Part shown: positions 30,883-42,940 of the stretch, in pieces
Layout of the letters: each line of letters begins with the position of its first letter
Position numbering within the stretch: position 1 is the first letter of the stretch
NCBI GenBank assembly: GCA_010909165.1
Contig: MU008158.1
Coordinates: forward strand, 1,141,478-1,205,477
Source of the DNA: Anthoceros angustus
Lineage: Eukaryota > Streptophyta > Anthocerotopsida > Anthocerotales > Anthocerotaceae
Direction of reading: 5' to 3'
Length of the DNA: 64,000 nucleotides
The notes under the pieces: model-generated
What the model saw: only the letters and a program-made list of their open reading frames with translations
Databases searched by the model: none
Told to the model about the DNA's origin: nothing
Translations under genes and position numbers: made by a program

Positions 30883-32680
30883 ATGCTGAGGGCTCGCGAG
30901 CAGGGGCTGCGATCCGCCCAGAAGTGTCTGCATTGGGCAAAAATCTGGTCGTCACGTGAGGGACATGCGGCACCTCTGCATAGGCCGATCTTCTGTCTAG
31001 CAGGCCGCAAAGGTGCAGGATGGGGCAACATTCCTCTAGGGTCCAGATGGAGCTGGCTGGAAATGGTAGTCCCAGCGCAGCAATCCAGCCTCTTCTCCTT
31101 GCAACAGTCCAGGGGAGCGAAAGTGAATGGATCAGAGGTCTGTGTGCATCCACGTCCAGTGAAGCAGAATATGATTCCTGTCCAATGCTGAAGTTAGTTA
31201 GAATCGTGTGCTTCGCAGGTGAGGGCAGGCCAAGTGATAGAGCGGAATGGTGGGTGGTTTCAGCTACTGGAATTTGAGACTTTGAGGCCTCCGTAGTGGA
31301 AATGCAATGTTTGACGAAGTTGGTTGTTATGCTTTGTTGTGCTCTCCGGCTCTTCTCATGGTGGCTTTCCCTTACTGATCCACTGAAGGTCGACTCTGCC
31401 AGGTTAGTGGTGTTTGTCGTTCTTGCCTCACTGTATGGGTGGTGTGCTTGTTGACTTAATGCTCATATGCAAACTGCCGGTCATGTAGGTCTTAAGAACA
31501 CAACATACACAGCAAGGACGTGGGGGAGCTGTGATTCAGGCAAGCACTATTCTTCAACTGGTCTGTGGTCAGGAATAGCGTGAGGCCATTATGAGTAACT
31601 AGGGTCATTCATGGAGCAGGCTGAAGTTCGAGATGTTCAGAGTGGCCTGAAGTCAACCGAGAGATTTCGCACAAGTGAAGCTATCGAAAGTGTGTGAAGC
31701 TACCCCTCCTCATTCGACAGAGTCGTAATAGTTGCCACATGAGTTTTTTTTTACTCTTGCATGCAAGAGCTTACTCATGATGAAGCAATTTTCGCAGGGG
31801 TCTTCGTAGAGGAGAAGAGCTTCACCTTTTTGTACGAGGAGGGAGGTTTAATCTTTCTTATGGAGTAAGCAACTGCCCATACGATTCTTCTGGCCGCGTT
31901 CCAGGAAAATTTGCATACGGTGTGTGCTTGTTGCCTTGCTGATTCTTGGGCACGTCTCCAGTCCCAAGACTTTTGAGCAGGTAGAGCTGTCCAAGGAACT
32001 GTTCGGTGGTCAAGCAGCATACCTGACCGGTAAGCTGTAAACAAATCCACCCTGCTTTTGTGGTGATTCCGCTTCTCAGCTCTTACCGTGGTTCACATAT
32101 TTGCCCCAGATGGTGTGGCTGTTTCTGTGCAGGAATATGATGGAAAGCCCCTTTCCGCAACAGTTCCCTCCAAGGTGACTTGCACCGTTGCTGAAGCTGA
32201 ACCATACTTCAAAGGCCAGACAGCAACACCCACGTATGTTCACGTAGCAACTCCCTCTGTCTGTTTACTACATTTGAAAGTCGATACTGGCCAGCTTTCC
32301 TTATGACGGTTCGAAATTTTGCCTTGTGCTGATCAGTTACAAAAAGGCGGTGCTTACAAATGGAGCGACAGTGATGGTGGGAGCATGTAGATAGAGTTAG
32401 AGTACTTCTTTTCGGTTGATTAGCTCAATACTAGTCAGCCAGGGTAGCTGACAACCGTTGGACTAAGTCTTGCCACTCGTGGTCTTTTGCAGGTGCCATC
32501 CTTTATTGTACAAGGAGATGAAATTGTTATCGATACCGCAACTAATTCATACATCACCAGGTGGGTATAAGATGTTGCTACTCGTCCTGCCATTGGTTGA
32601 TAGGCCCTCCGCAAGACTGGACTAAGCAAGTCTCTCGACAGAAGATTGACTTGTCTCATATCAACAGATCAAAAGAATGA
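30883..32680 (+). CDS. Elongation factor P, organellar type (many short exons)
   Basis: EF-P binds the ribosome E site and relieves stalling at proline runs. Exon 1 (30883-31137) codes a basic leader, MLRAREQGLRSAQKCLHWAK.., suited to mitochondrial import, then SRGAKVNGSE. Further exons: 31219-31263 (VRAGQVIERNGGWFQ), 31489-31539 (VLRTQHTQQGRGGAVIQ), 31620-31689 (AEVRDVQSGLKSTERFRTSE), 31798-31864 (VFVEEKSFTFLYEEGG), 31962-32029 (PKTFEQVELSKELFGGQAAY), 32110-32233 (DGVAVSVQEYDGKPLSATVP), 32337-32376 (YKKAVLTNGATVM), 32493-32560 (VPSFIVQGDEIVIDTATNSY) and 32668-32680 (stop). All three EF-P domains are present. It resembles the plant EF-P type of Arabidopsis At4g26310. The intron after 31539 starts GC (GCAAGC), and the donor after 31263 is not canonical, so that border is uncertain. 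Confidence 0.9.
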
Positions 32681-33330
32681 GACGACAAGCTTGCCCCGGG
32701 ACTCCCATGACTGCTGTTCGGCACCGAAGTGCTTGCTTCCATCTAAAGCTTTCAACTACTAACAAAACTGCGTATAAATTTTGCCTATCCATGGGTGATG
32801 GGGAGCATATTAGGTCTCGGAAAGGCATGTGCACGGATGACTGAAGGATTTCACAGGTGCTCGTAAACTCGTGAGACAGTTGGTTGAAGAAACAGCCAGG
32901 AGCTTCCCTCAGTCCCCACTGAAGCTAGGACGAAAAGCTGGGTCAAACTTTAGCATCTCCTGTTGCCCCAACCTTTTCAATCCCCTTCGTTATGACATCG
33001 TGGGCGCTGTCTTTTGGAAGGGTTGTTTTCCAGGCGTTCCGGATGCAATACATGCTCAAAGATATGTGGAAATTGATTTAAACTCGACATGTTTTTTCAG
33101 CTGGCCAAGTGAGTGAGCAAGTGACTGGAGACAATCCCGCTTCGATGAATCGCCGTTCTTGACTGATGTTTACAGTCGTTACACTTGGTTTTATGCCATG
33201 AAGTAAAAGAATGAGCCAGGTCTGAAAGGTCTTTCTGTTGTTCAGGGATTGGCTCCCTGTGTCCCAGCGCCAAAACAGGCTGCCTGCGCAAGCTGTTTAG
33301 ATCATATAACGGCACGGAGTTTGTTAAAAT
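32681..33330. other. Region downstream of EF-P, no supported gene
   Basis: It holds the EF-P 3' UTR and an 81-codon open frame at 32871-33116 (LVEETARSFPQSPLKLGRKA) that could be an exon of an unrecognised gene or chance. I see no repeat or RNA gene. Confidence 0.3.
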
Positions 33331-33334
33331 TGCG

Positions 33335-34370
33335 TTCTCTCAATTCCTTTGATAATATTGCCTTCAGTAATACCCCCTTTTCAGAGAGGTGGGGCAGTCA
33401 CGCAGTTAGCAACAAAAACATTACCAGACACCCAACAAAAACATTACCAGACACCAGCACTAGGCCTCGAAGTAGCCCGCCGTCCTTCCACGGACGACTC
33501 AGCCAAGACGTCTCACTCATGGCCGGGTCACGTCCGGCCACTGTTTATTCCAAAGAAGAGTCAACAAGAATACATGAGAGATCGAGAGAGCTCCCCATCT
33601 TGCCTAAGCTAGAGCTTAGCCTCCCCGATCTCCTCCTCAACAGCTCTCCTCTAGCACGCTCACACTCTAGGCTCCCAAGGCCTCTAGGCATCACAGTCCT
33701 ATCCTCACAAGAGTGTAGCTCCCAAGTGCTAGGATCCTTCTAGACATGCTCACACTCTAGGCTCCCAAGGCCTCTAGGCACCATAGTCCTATCCTCACAA
33801 GAGTGTAGCTCCCAAGTGCTAGGATCCTTCTAGACATGCTCACACTCTAGGCTCCCAAGGCCTCTAGGCACCATAGTCCTATCCTCACAAGAGTGTAGCT
33901 CCCAAGTGCTAGGATCCTTCTAGACATGCTCACACTCTAGGCTCCCAAGGCCTCTAGGCATCAAAGTCCTATCCTCAAGAGTATAGCTCCCCATGCTAGG
34001 ATCACAAGATGCCTTTCTAGGGCTAGCCTCATCTCCTTTTATAGGGAGGCTTACAACATTTCTAAAGTAACTGCCTAAAGCAGACTTTCTTCCTTAAGCC
34101 CTAAGCTAAGTCTTACTACCACTATTTACAACTTACTAACTAGATCCAGGGCTGCATGCTTCTCATGCAAGGCTTGTTACTCCTTCTCTCAATTCATTTG
34201 ATAATATTGCGTACTCTCAATTCCTTTGATAATATTGCCTTCTCTCAATTCCTTTGATAATAATGCCTTCTCTCAATTCCTTTGATAATATTGCCGTCTC
34301 TCAATTCCTTTGATAATATTGCCTTCTCTCAATTCCTTTGACAATATTGCCTTCTCTCAATTCTTTTCTG
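33335..34370. repeat. Minisatellite zone: 90-bp repeat flanked by 28-bp repeats
   Basis: A 90-bp unit beginning CACACTCTAGGCTCCC occurs four times at exact spacing (33661, 33751, 33841, 33931), the last copy diverged. A 28-bp unit, CTCTCAATTCCTTTGATAAT followed by ATTGCCTT, occurs once at 33336-33364 and about seven times at 34190-34365. The 0.8 kb between, including the 90-bp array, is thus bracketed by copies of the same 28-bp motif. A doubled ACATTACCAGACACC motif lies at 33418-33455. The bracketed segment may be an insertion or a solo LTR, but no clear TG..CA ends or target duplication were found. Confidence 0.75.
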
Positions 34371-34740
34371 ATCAGGGTATCATACATCAACTTATAGTAC
34401 CTTAATGCTAGCTAGGTAGAAAATCACCAATTTATCACAAAGTCCTAGCTTACATCATTTGAGAGATATATCTTATTAGAGGTGAGCATTTATCATTTCT
34501 GTTTTAGCGACAGTATTTATCTATCACACCTTGGATACTAGTATAGGTACTCCATTATGCTAACCGCAGCAATTGTTTTTTTCGGAGGCAGCATTAATGG
34601 CCATCGGATATCGATTTGCAAGCGTCTAACAGCAGCCAGTGTCTATAACCAGAGACCTATGACTGCTTAGACGACAGGCAAGGCAACGTTCTATCCTTCT
34701 CTTCGTAACAATGAATCTCTTCACTGGGAGGATCTCTCCG
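34371..34740. other. AT-rich spacer downstream of IFT122
   Basis: 370 bp without open frames or repeats. It should contain the 3' UTR and polyadenylation region of IFT122. Confidence 0.4.
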
Positions 34741-37700
34741 TCAGACCTCACTGGCTCTCTTTATTGGAGAGTCTTGTGGAAAACAGGCCCGCTCAACACA
34801 CCTCACGACGGATGACTGAAGATCTGGAACTTGTACTGAAGGCTCAGCAGTGCCTCGGCAGAAAGGGCAACATCCCTGATCCAGGAGGGCAATGTCCCAC
34901 TCCTCTTGCTCAAAGAAATGGTTGCAGGAGGTGCACAGACTCACAGCGAGCAGGGGATCGACAAGGAAAAAATATCGGTGCTTTTGTGTGCTGGTACGAG
35001 GCTCCTGAACCAGAACCTGGCTCTTCTCCAGACGAGCGAGAGTAGCAGTCCCAACTTCGATTGTACCAGCCTTCTTGGAAGATGACAAAAGCAGCACATG
35101 TTGCCCCAACAACGGGTTCATCCCAGCAAGATCCTCTGAGCCCAGATTGTTGAGATACTTGGCTTGTATTCTTGAAGCTTGTAAATGTGTTGGAGGGCGA
35201 GATTGTATGAGCTGCAAAGCCTGCTTATGAGTCGTTCCTTCCTCTAGAACGAACTCCACCTGCAATCATGGCCAAGAGCATAAGAAACGCACCGGCAGCC
35301 ATCTTGTTCGATATATCAAGTAAGTTCAAGGTACACAACAACAACCAGAGGAAGTTGATCAAAAGTTGTGAACGATCTGAATATGGCTTGATTGCATCTG
35401 CTGCAAGAGATCTCGCTTTCTGATGTAACAGGTGGCATAGGAGCAGAGCAGTTGTAACAAAACGGAACGTCGTAACTTGATTTTGGGTCGTCAGGACGAG
35501 AAGCTTTTGCACGAGCAATTAAGGTAGCCACATCCAACTTCTCCACCCAATTCTTTGGAACCCTCAGGCTTCGCAGTTGTTCATATGCATGACTGGCTGC
35601 TTTATGACAACCTGCAATGTCTCAGCAGCATCTGGTCAGAGATGTTCGTCTAGGGGTCTTCAGGAGATGTGGAGTGAAGTTGTACACATCTTACCGAGCT
35701 CTTCCCCTTGCCTCGCCAGTGTCACAAGAGTGTTGACCAGTGACACACCCTTCGGTCGCATGCTCGACACTTGAGACACGAGGTAGCGTCCGATGTTGAA
35801 AAGGGTGTCTGGTCTGGTCGTTCTGAATGGTTCATTGATCGACTGATCAATGAACGAGTATGCATAATATATCTCCGCCAGCTTCTGCATGGACATGTAC
35901 TCATCAAGCTTATGCTGAGTATTGGCCTGGTCAATGCTCCCATTGCATAACGCTAGAATCTCTAGGGCCAGTTGCCAGGAGAGGTACGAAGCATCCTTGA
36001 AGCGTTTCTCCTTCACCTGCAGTAGCCATTGAAAGACGTTAGAACCTGTTGAAGAAAGTTTCTGGTTGCCGCACAGTCTACAGCGAGATTTACCAGCGAC
36101 ATCGTACCGCATTCTCAATAAGTTGATTTTGCAGTCGTTGAGACAAATCATGTCTACCATGTGCCCTGTAGACTGCTCTAGCATCATGAAACCGGTCACT
36201 CTTGATCAGCCACTCTGCATATGGCCGTGAGACATCCTCATCGATCTCAGGGTGTAGTTTTTTTACGGCAAAAGCATCTTCCCACTGGTGTAACTCCACG
36301 TGAAGGGAGAGAGTTGACCTGAATTCAGCATAAACGCATTCAGCATTTCTCCTGTGAATGTGCTATGCACGTTTCCGAATGTGGAGCTTGGCAGCAAGTT
36401 ATTGGCTCACACCTGTGGTCACCGAGCTTGTTATACGTTTCAAAAGCATGGGCATACTGCCCAGCCTGACGCATCAAAGACGCACACAAGTTCAGCTCAG
36501 ATATCCTTGTTTGGTCCAGCCTCCTTGCAACCTGCAGAATCCCAAAAACTGATCAGGGCTAGACAAGGTCTGATGAGCGAAGTGCAAAACACTCATGCAC
36601 ACGATAGACGGAAGCTACAACAACAGTTTGCACCTCGATAAGCTTCTTAGCTGGACCATGGTCCACAATTAAGGCAAGAGCTTTCTCAGGTTGACCAGCG
36701 ACTAGATACATGTCTGCCGCACTTTCATGATCCATGGTCTGTGCGGTCCACTCTGCTTGCTTTTGAATGATGTCTGTAACCCTGAATTTACTCGACACGT
36801 TTGTCTGCGCATCCTTCTGCGCCAACGCTTTGGCCTCGTCAAACATGCGTAGGTCTGAGAACATGTCCATGGCCTTATCTATCTGCCCTGCCTCAACATA
36901 TATCTTGGCTGCCTGATCAAAATTTCCCTGTGCCATGGTTGCAACAATGAGTGTCTACCTCCCATTGAGCCACAACCACCAGCATGGAATTATGATCATT
37001 CCAAGTACCTGGTATGCAAGAACACAAGCCAGAAGTGTTGCCTTTGGCATATTTGAACGTCCTTGATAGAGGCGATGGATTAGGCCCAGGAAACAGACAT
37101 CCTTGATGCGGACAAAGCTTGCACGAGCAACCTCCCAGTTTTGATTCTGTAAGGCTTCCAAAGCCAGGAGACGCCAATCAGCTTCTGTAACACCAAGACA
37201 TGCTACCCTGTAGGCTTGGTCAAACTGCTTCTGTTCCACGTAGTGACGCATGCTTGTCGATTGTGGAACTTCAATAGTCTATTCGACATCACACAACCCT
37301 GTGAATGAATCAGTGCATCATGATGTAGGTGCGTCCCCAAACCCCAGGAAATTGAATACGGTAGATCAAAACAAGACCTGCATGGACAGATGATGAAGGC
37401 AGAATATCTTCGAGCCCTGGAATCCAACAACATATCCTTGCAATTTCTGACGATGCACAGGGAAATCCGCAGTCTTGATGTTCAACATTCCACTACCAGA
37501 GTAGCACAGCATTGTTTCCATCTCTGTGTTCCAAGCAACCGAACTTGCTTGTTTGTCCTCAAAAACTATGTCGTTAGTCTGCAGCAAGCCTTTCCAACAG
37601 TTATGATAACAGAGAAAAAGACAAACCAGATCAATGACCAACTAGAACAGACTCGATGTGCCAGTACACTGCATGATAACTTTGATGGTATACAGTAATC

Positions 37701-40629
37701 CTTGTAACTTGATACCTGGAGGTCGTAGACAAAGAGGTGGGAGCTGTCATCCACCACGGCCAGCTTGGAACGTTTTGCTGATAAATCAAGGCAACGAATG
37801 GCATCTGTATGCTGGTACAACCGAACAGGAAATGTACTCCGAAGCCACACCCTGACAATTAAGCCATTTTTCATTCCCACCAATAGCCCCTCTCCGCCAG
37901 GAGGACCACCACAAACCTGTGCAGCATGATGGACTTTGTCAGCAATAACTACAAAAGCATTCCTTCTCCCCTATTTGCTCAACTTGTCCTTTGGATCAGC
38001 ATACCGTTGATACCACTATCCCCTTCCTTCTGTTGCTTACAACCTCACTCGATGTGGCAACGAGGGAGAGATAACAGGACATAGATGATGGAAAGATACA
38101 AAACCTTGATGTATCTGATGGTGGACTCCAAAATCCATTCCTTCTGCTTGGTTCCATCCAGAGCATAAAGCTGTAGCCTTGTCTCCTGCGAATTCAAGAC
38201 AAGAAGCTAAGCCACACTTGTGGAAGAGAAGTACTCTGGCTTGTCACCTGCATATGCGTCTAGAGAAGTTCAGACGTTCAAAACGAAGAAGCTTAGTCCA
38301 GGCTTACCTGACAAAGAGTTAGATGCTCTGCAGTAAGGACCAGCAGATTGCACTCAAGGGAGCGGTTGATTATTGCACATGGATTATACACAGGTTTCAT
38401 AGCAACCTCCTCACTCAGTTCATAGACAACTAAGCGGTTGGACAGCTGGACAGCCACCCTTCTCTGATAAACTGCTATCTTCTTTATATAGTCAGAGCAC
38501 TTGATGCGCACCTGATGGTCAATGCAGTTTAGACTGGCTACTCCCATTCTATGAGGTAACTTATGACTGTTAGAATACAGAGGATCTTTTTTATGAACCC
38601 ATCACTTTACATGCATTGGATGCTTGTCAGCAAATGGGTATAGCAGTCACGCTGAGCTCCTTCTCACTTGGCTGACCTTCTCATTTGTTAACAAATGCTG
38701 GACAACCACATCTGTCATGACATCTCTAAATGCGTAACGCTCCTTGTATAGTCCATGCACCTGAGGATAGAGATATTGGTGAACATGTATCATGGTGGTG
38801 TCTTCTCACACGCCGATGATCCACAAGCTCTTGACAAGGACAAGGACTGTACCGTTGAGAAGACTAACTGAAGCATAGAGATGCTGCCATCATTGCATCC
38901 AACTACAATGAAGTCATGCTTCGGACGGGACCGAACTGTCCAAACCCAGTCTGACGTCTCACACAATACTGTAAGCTTGATACCTTCAATTGAATACATC
39001 ACCACCTGCTCAAAAAGGGAGAATCATTTGAGTGTGACATTCAAGCATCTGACAATCGGCACCAACACATTCAATGTGAGATTACCATGTTGTCCGATCC
39101 TCCAACAGACAGGTACTTCCCATCGTGATAACTGACACAACAAGGATCAAACCCAAGCTCCTTGTCCCTGCAAATCTGGCGGCACAACAAATGGGAAAAA
39201 TGAAGAAAATCACAAGAAAAGTGATGCCGCAGTCCGGACGACAGATGCAGATGCAAACCTGCTTGCCTGCTAAATCATAAAACGAGAGGGTGCCATCCCA
39301 GCAGCCAACGGCAAGGGTATCTGATGTCTTATTTTGTGTCAAGTTCCACTGCAACGTCCAGATAGGTTCAGACCGTTCAATGACGACCTGCAGGGCAAGT
39401 GGTGAGGTTGATTCAGTGGCTCCTCCGCTTGAGTGGCCTTTTCCAGCATCCATACGCAGATGAAGGGGCTAACAGGAAGCCAGTGCATGCAAAGAAGCCA
39501 AACCTGTTCAACTCCATTCTTGTCGCAGATAGAAATTTGGCCACTGAACATTCCTAATGCCAAACGCTGGCCATCTCCAGTCCAGGAACAGCAGAGGATC
39601 TGATCATTCTTGTTTTTATTAGCAGAGTGGATGTAAAACTGAGCAGGATAGGGGTGAACGCCTTATCAGCCGTGGAAAGATCAGCACTGAAGAAATACCT
39701 TAGAGACAGCTTTATGCTTGGTAACAGACTTTTGCTCCGGAGACCATATCCCAAAATCTTTTGCCGTTCCACTAGCCAGCTGCTTGCACCGAAACTGAGT
39801 AATCATAGAGAAAAAAGAAAGGAAGGACGGGTAGCGAAGAAAATCAACTGAACTGACCTGCTGAGTGACAGGATTGTAAGCAAGGCACTGCACAGAATCA
39901 CCATGGCTGTATTTGAGGATTCCCTCTGCCTGCACGGATAGAGCGAACCCTTCTTGAATTCACAGATGCTACATCTGGTGAGGATAGCACAATCCGCACT
40001 CCGAATCAAACCAGAACAGGTGTCTTAGGTTCCGGAGAAACCTTGTGAGTCCATATGATGATTGTCTTGTCAGCCCCTCCTGAAGCAAATCTCTTTCCGT
40101 CACGAGAGTAAGCCACACAGTAAACGGCATCCTTGTGACCTGGAGAGACCCTTGACGTGAATTCTACAATCTCACACGCTCTCACTTCAGGTGACGAGGG
40201 GGGAGTTGCACGCTGACCTCTGAGAGAATGCAGCAAATCCCCCTCCTCTGCATCATACATAAGCACTCGACTTCCAACAGCTGCAATAAGCTGACTGCCA
40301 TCTGAAGAGGCAAAACTTGCCTCAGTCCAAATGTCGTGGTCACCTCAAGTCCACAACAACCACTATACGCGTATGTACAGCCACGACAACATAGCACAGG
40401 ACAAGACTCAACCCGAAACTTCCATCCTAGAACTACCTGGTCTGAAGGCCACGTCGTAGCAGATGCTCTTAATTCCATCATGCTCCGGCTAGGGGCCACA
40501 CAGCCAATCAAGGAGCATTAGCACAAACGCCCATCCCGATGCCCAGTACCTCCTCTCAGCTCAGATGCCGTAAGCGAACAATGAAATGCAGCATACCACT
40601 TGATCAGTCCATGCTACAACTGCTCGCAT
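34741..40629 (-). CDS. IFT122: Intraflagellar transport protein 122 (IFT-A core subunit)
   Basis: IFT122 is a core subunit of the IFT-A complex that moves cargo back along the axoneme and loads membrane proteins. It starts at 40629 with [10 protein letters not shown]; exon 2 (40488-40437) gives [12 protein letters not shown]; exon 3 from 40301 gives [22 protein letters not shown]40 blades follow: [20 protein letters not shown] (40139-40042), [96 protein letters not shown] and [21 protein letters not shown] second beta-propeller follows ([60 protein letters not shown]). TPR-like helices fill 37280-35660 ([40 protein letters not shown]). The zinc-binding C-terminus, [20 protein letters not shown] with GCCPFC, ends at 34741. 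About 20 exons, introns mostly 70-150 bp. No frame break was noticed, so it is probably functional. Confidence 0.93.
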
Positions 40630-40976
40630 TTTCCTCCCCGACTTGTTCCTTAATTGCCCACATTTGCTCCTGTCGAGTGGTATGAGATCAACCTCACCCG
40701 GAAAATACCATCATGACCATAAACCGAATTCGTGAGATTCACTGATAATGCATGAGAAAGAGGGATGTGGATTGATCGTGCGATTCTGTACGAGGAATTG
40801 TCGGGTGTGGCAACGTTGCTTCTCTTGGCTGATGTGATGCTACTACAGAGAAAGTCGGGAGGAAGAACCGTTGTTGGGGTTAACTGCAGTTAAGGCCAGA
40901 CTTGGGTAAACCGGTGGCTTGACGGAGCCCCGGGGCTATCTCTTTTCGTTGTGTGGTGAAAGGCAAGAACCAAAGG
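40630..40976. promoter_or_regulatory. Bidirectional promoter between IFT122 and NdhL
   Basis: Only 347 bp separates the divergent start codons of a sperm-flagellum gene and a chloroplast NDH gene. No open frame lies between. No TATA box stands out. Confidence 0.5.
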
Positions 40977-42061
40977 ATGGCCACGGCAACGAGCGTTGCC
41001 ACTCGCTCGTGCGTCCTCCAGTCCTCTGCTGCCCCGAGGCTACGGTCGGCTTCTTCTACCAGCTGCGGTTCTGCTTCATCCCCTTTGCAGTGCGGATTTC
41101 GTCGCCTCTCGGTTGCCAGGGATGCCTTGAGGCCCAGGGCCCTGCATTCCGCTGTGCTGCAATGGGATCCGCTCCGGGCGATGACGAGCCGGAACAGGGG
41201 CCTTGTAAGAAGCTGCCTGCCGGCGGGACGCGAGGGCCCATTCCATCTGTCGTCTCTTCTTGTGAGGCTCCCGTCCTGGTGATGGTTTTTGTGTGGAGGA
41301 AGACTTGTTCAGATGTTGTGAGCGAAGGCATCACTTTTGTGCGGGAACTCGTGTGGTGAGCAGGAGGATATTGAAGAAAACTTACTCGTCACTTCATCGG
41401 ACGGGGAAATCCGGTGGAAGGAGACGTTGTCCGCAGCACTTTTGGCAACAGCAACATTTTTGCAGGTATGTGTGGTCTTTGGGCTACATTCTTGGCCCCA
41501 GGCGTTCGTACGATTGGATGTTCTAAGGATTGTCCGTGGTAGGTTGGAGGCTCGGCACATGCAGGAGAGTTTGGGCCGCGTTATAATGAGCTTCCCGAAT
41601 TTAGAACCACTTCAGAAGGATGGGTAGTCGTGGGACTAACTTCGCTTGTGGCAGCCTTCATCTACCTGTTTGTTGTGCCGGTAAGCTTCCACAAACTGGT
41701 TGAAGTGCAATTCCGGTCGTCCGGTCCTTTTAATGTTGTCGTGCTGACAAGCATGTGTATCACCCTCTAGTTGGGCCTGTATTACTACCTGGATAAGCGC
41801 TGGTACAAGCGAAGTACGCTGGAAACCTTCTTCCAATTTCTGCTGGTCTTCCTCTTTTTTCCTGGGTAAGGTCATCATCGTTTTTTTCCGGGTATGCTTC
41901 TGCTGCAACCCAGTGCAGTTGGGCGGTGAACGATCCTTTGTAAGAGGTTGGCAGTGAGTCCAGAGCTTTTGACATGTCGTTCTGATTTTTGCAGGTTGTT
42001 GCTTTTGGCACCCTTCATCAACCTCAGACGACTACCAAAGGATGGAACCGAAGCACCTTGA
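40977..42061 (+). CDS. ndhL: Chloroplast NAD(P)H dehydrogenase-like complex subunit L
   Basis: NdhL is a small membrane subunit of the chloroplast NDH complex, which returns electrons from ferredoxin to plastoquinone in cyclic flow. The first exon from ATG 40977 encodes a Ser/Arg/Ala-rich transit peptide, MATATSVATRSCVLQSSAAP. Exon 2 (41364-41465) reads EDIEENLLVTSSDGEIRWKE. Exon 3 (about 41570-41680) gives GPRYNELPEFRTTSEGWVVV and the first membrane helix SLVAAFIYLFVVP. Exon 4 (41771-41865) gives YYLDKRWYKRSTLETFFQFL and the second helix LLVFLFFPG. Exon 5 (41995-42061) gives LLLLAPFINLRRLPKDGTEA and stop. The RWYKR..FQFL..FFPG..APF pattern is typical of NdhL. The tail after LPKD is much shorter than in angiosperms. 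The donor of exon 1 and the exact exon 3 start are not fixed. Confidence 0.85.
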
Positions 42062-42940
42062 AGTGTCCTCTCTCTGCCGTGTACTATATTTGTAACACAG
42101 ACCAGGAATTCAAAATCGTTGGACTAAACGTCACGAACCATTCATGCATGTGGAGCGGGTCCCTTGGCACACCATTTGAGCAGTCTCAAGGGGACAGACT
42201 TCAGTACCCGGTTTCGCCAGTGCTTTCCTTGCCACGCAAATTGAGCAGTTACAAGAGGGCAGAACTCCACGTTTCGCCAGTGCTTCTTAGCACCAGGCAG
42301 CACACTGTCCACAAGTTCGCAATAACGATGTAGGCACAAACCCCTCCGTGGTATAACACCGATGTAAGACATCCAAGTTTCATTTTACAACTGCTGACAA
42401 CGTTGCAATCGCCCGCACCGGGCATTCATGCCACCGGTTTTGTGATTTACAGGCGTCAAAAAGAACTCCGGGCCAGTTTGCAAATTGGGCAAACCACGAC
42501 GTATCTACAGAACAATCATGATCAAAGTCCAGAGTTCACACAATACCGACCTAGTTTACTCTAGCACCTGCCTACTTTTCTACAATAACCTGTTGAAATA
42601 CCTTCACTCAGAACAGCCTCTGAATGAAGTGCACATGCCTTAACTGCCACTATACCTCATAGCCGCTCCGTAGTACATGTGTACAATTGAGTTTGGCTCC
42701 TGAGACTCCAGGGCTAGGGTGTGACACCTTATTCCGTGTAGATACAGGCTCCCTGCCATGCCACCGACCCACTCCATGGGTATCCGGATCCAAGGCTGCT
42801 GAACAGCCACAACCTAGAAATTCTGACAAGAAATTCCTTAGAAACAGTGAGGGTGTGGCCTGGAGTCGGGATTCCTCCATAATGCGAACAGCAGATCATG
42901 ATAATAGACAACACACCCAGCCGAAGCATCAAGTCTGTGC
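42062..42940. other. Spacer between NdhL and VPS32 (convergent 3' ends)
   Basis: No supported gene. A small imperfect duplication with GTTTCGCCAGTGCTT lies at 42208-42226 and 42270-42290. The rest is presumably 3' UTR of the two convergent genes. Confidence 0.4.

Noticed and set aside
33661-34010. Protein-coding tandem repeat (90 bp equals 30 codons)
   Set aside because: The open frame ends at 33743, within the second unit, and no start or splice signals support coding.
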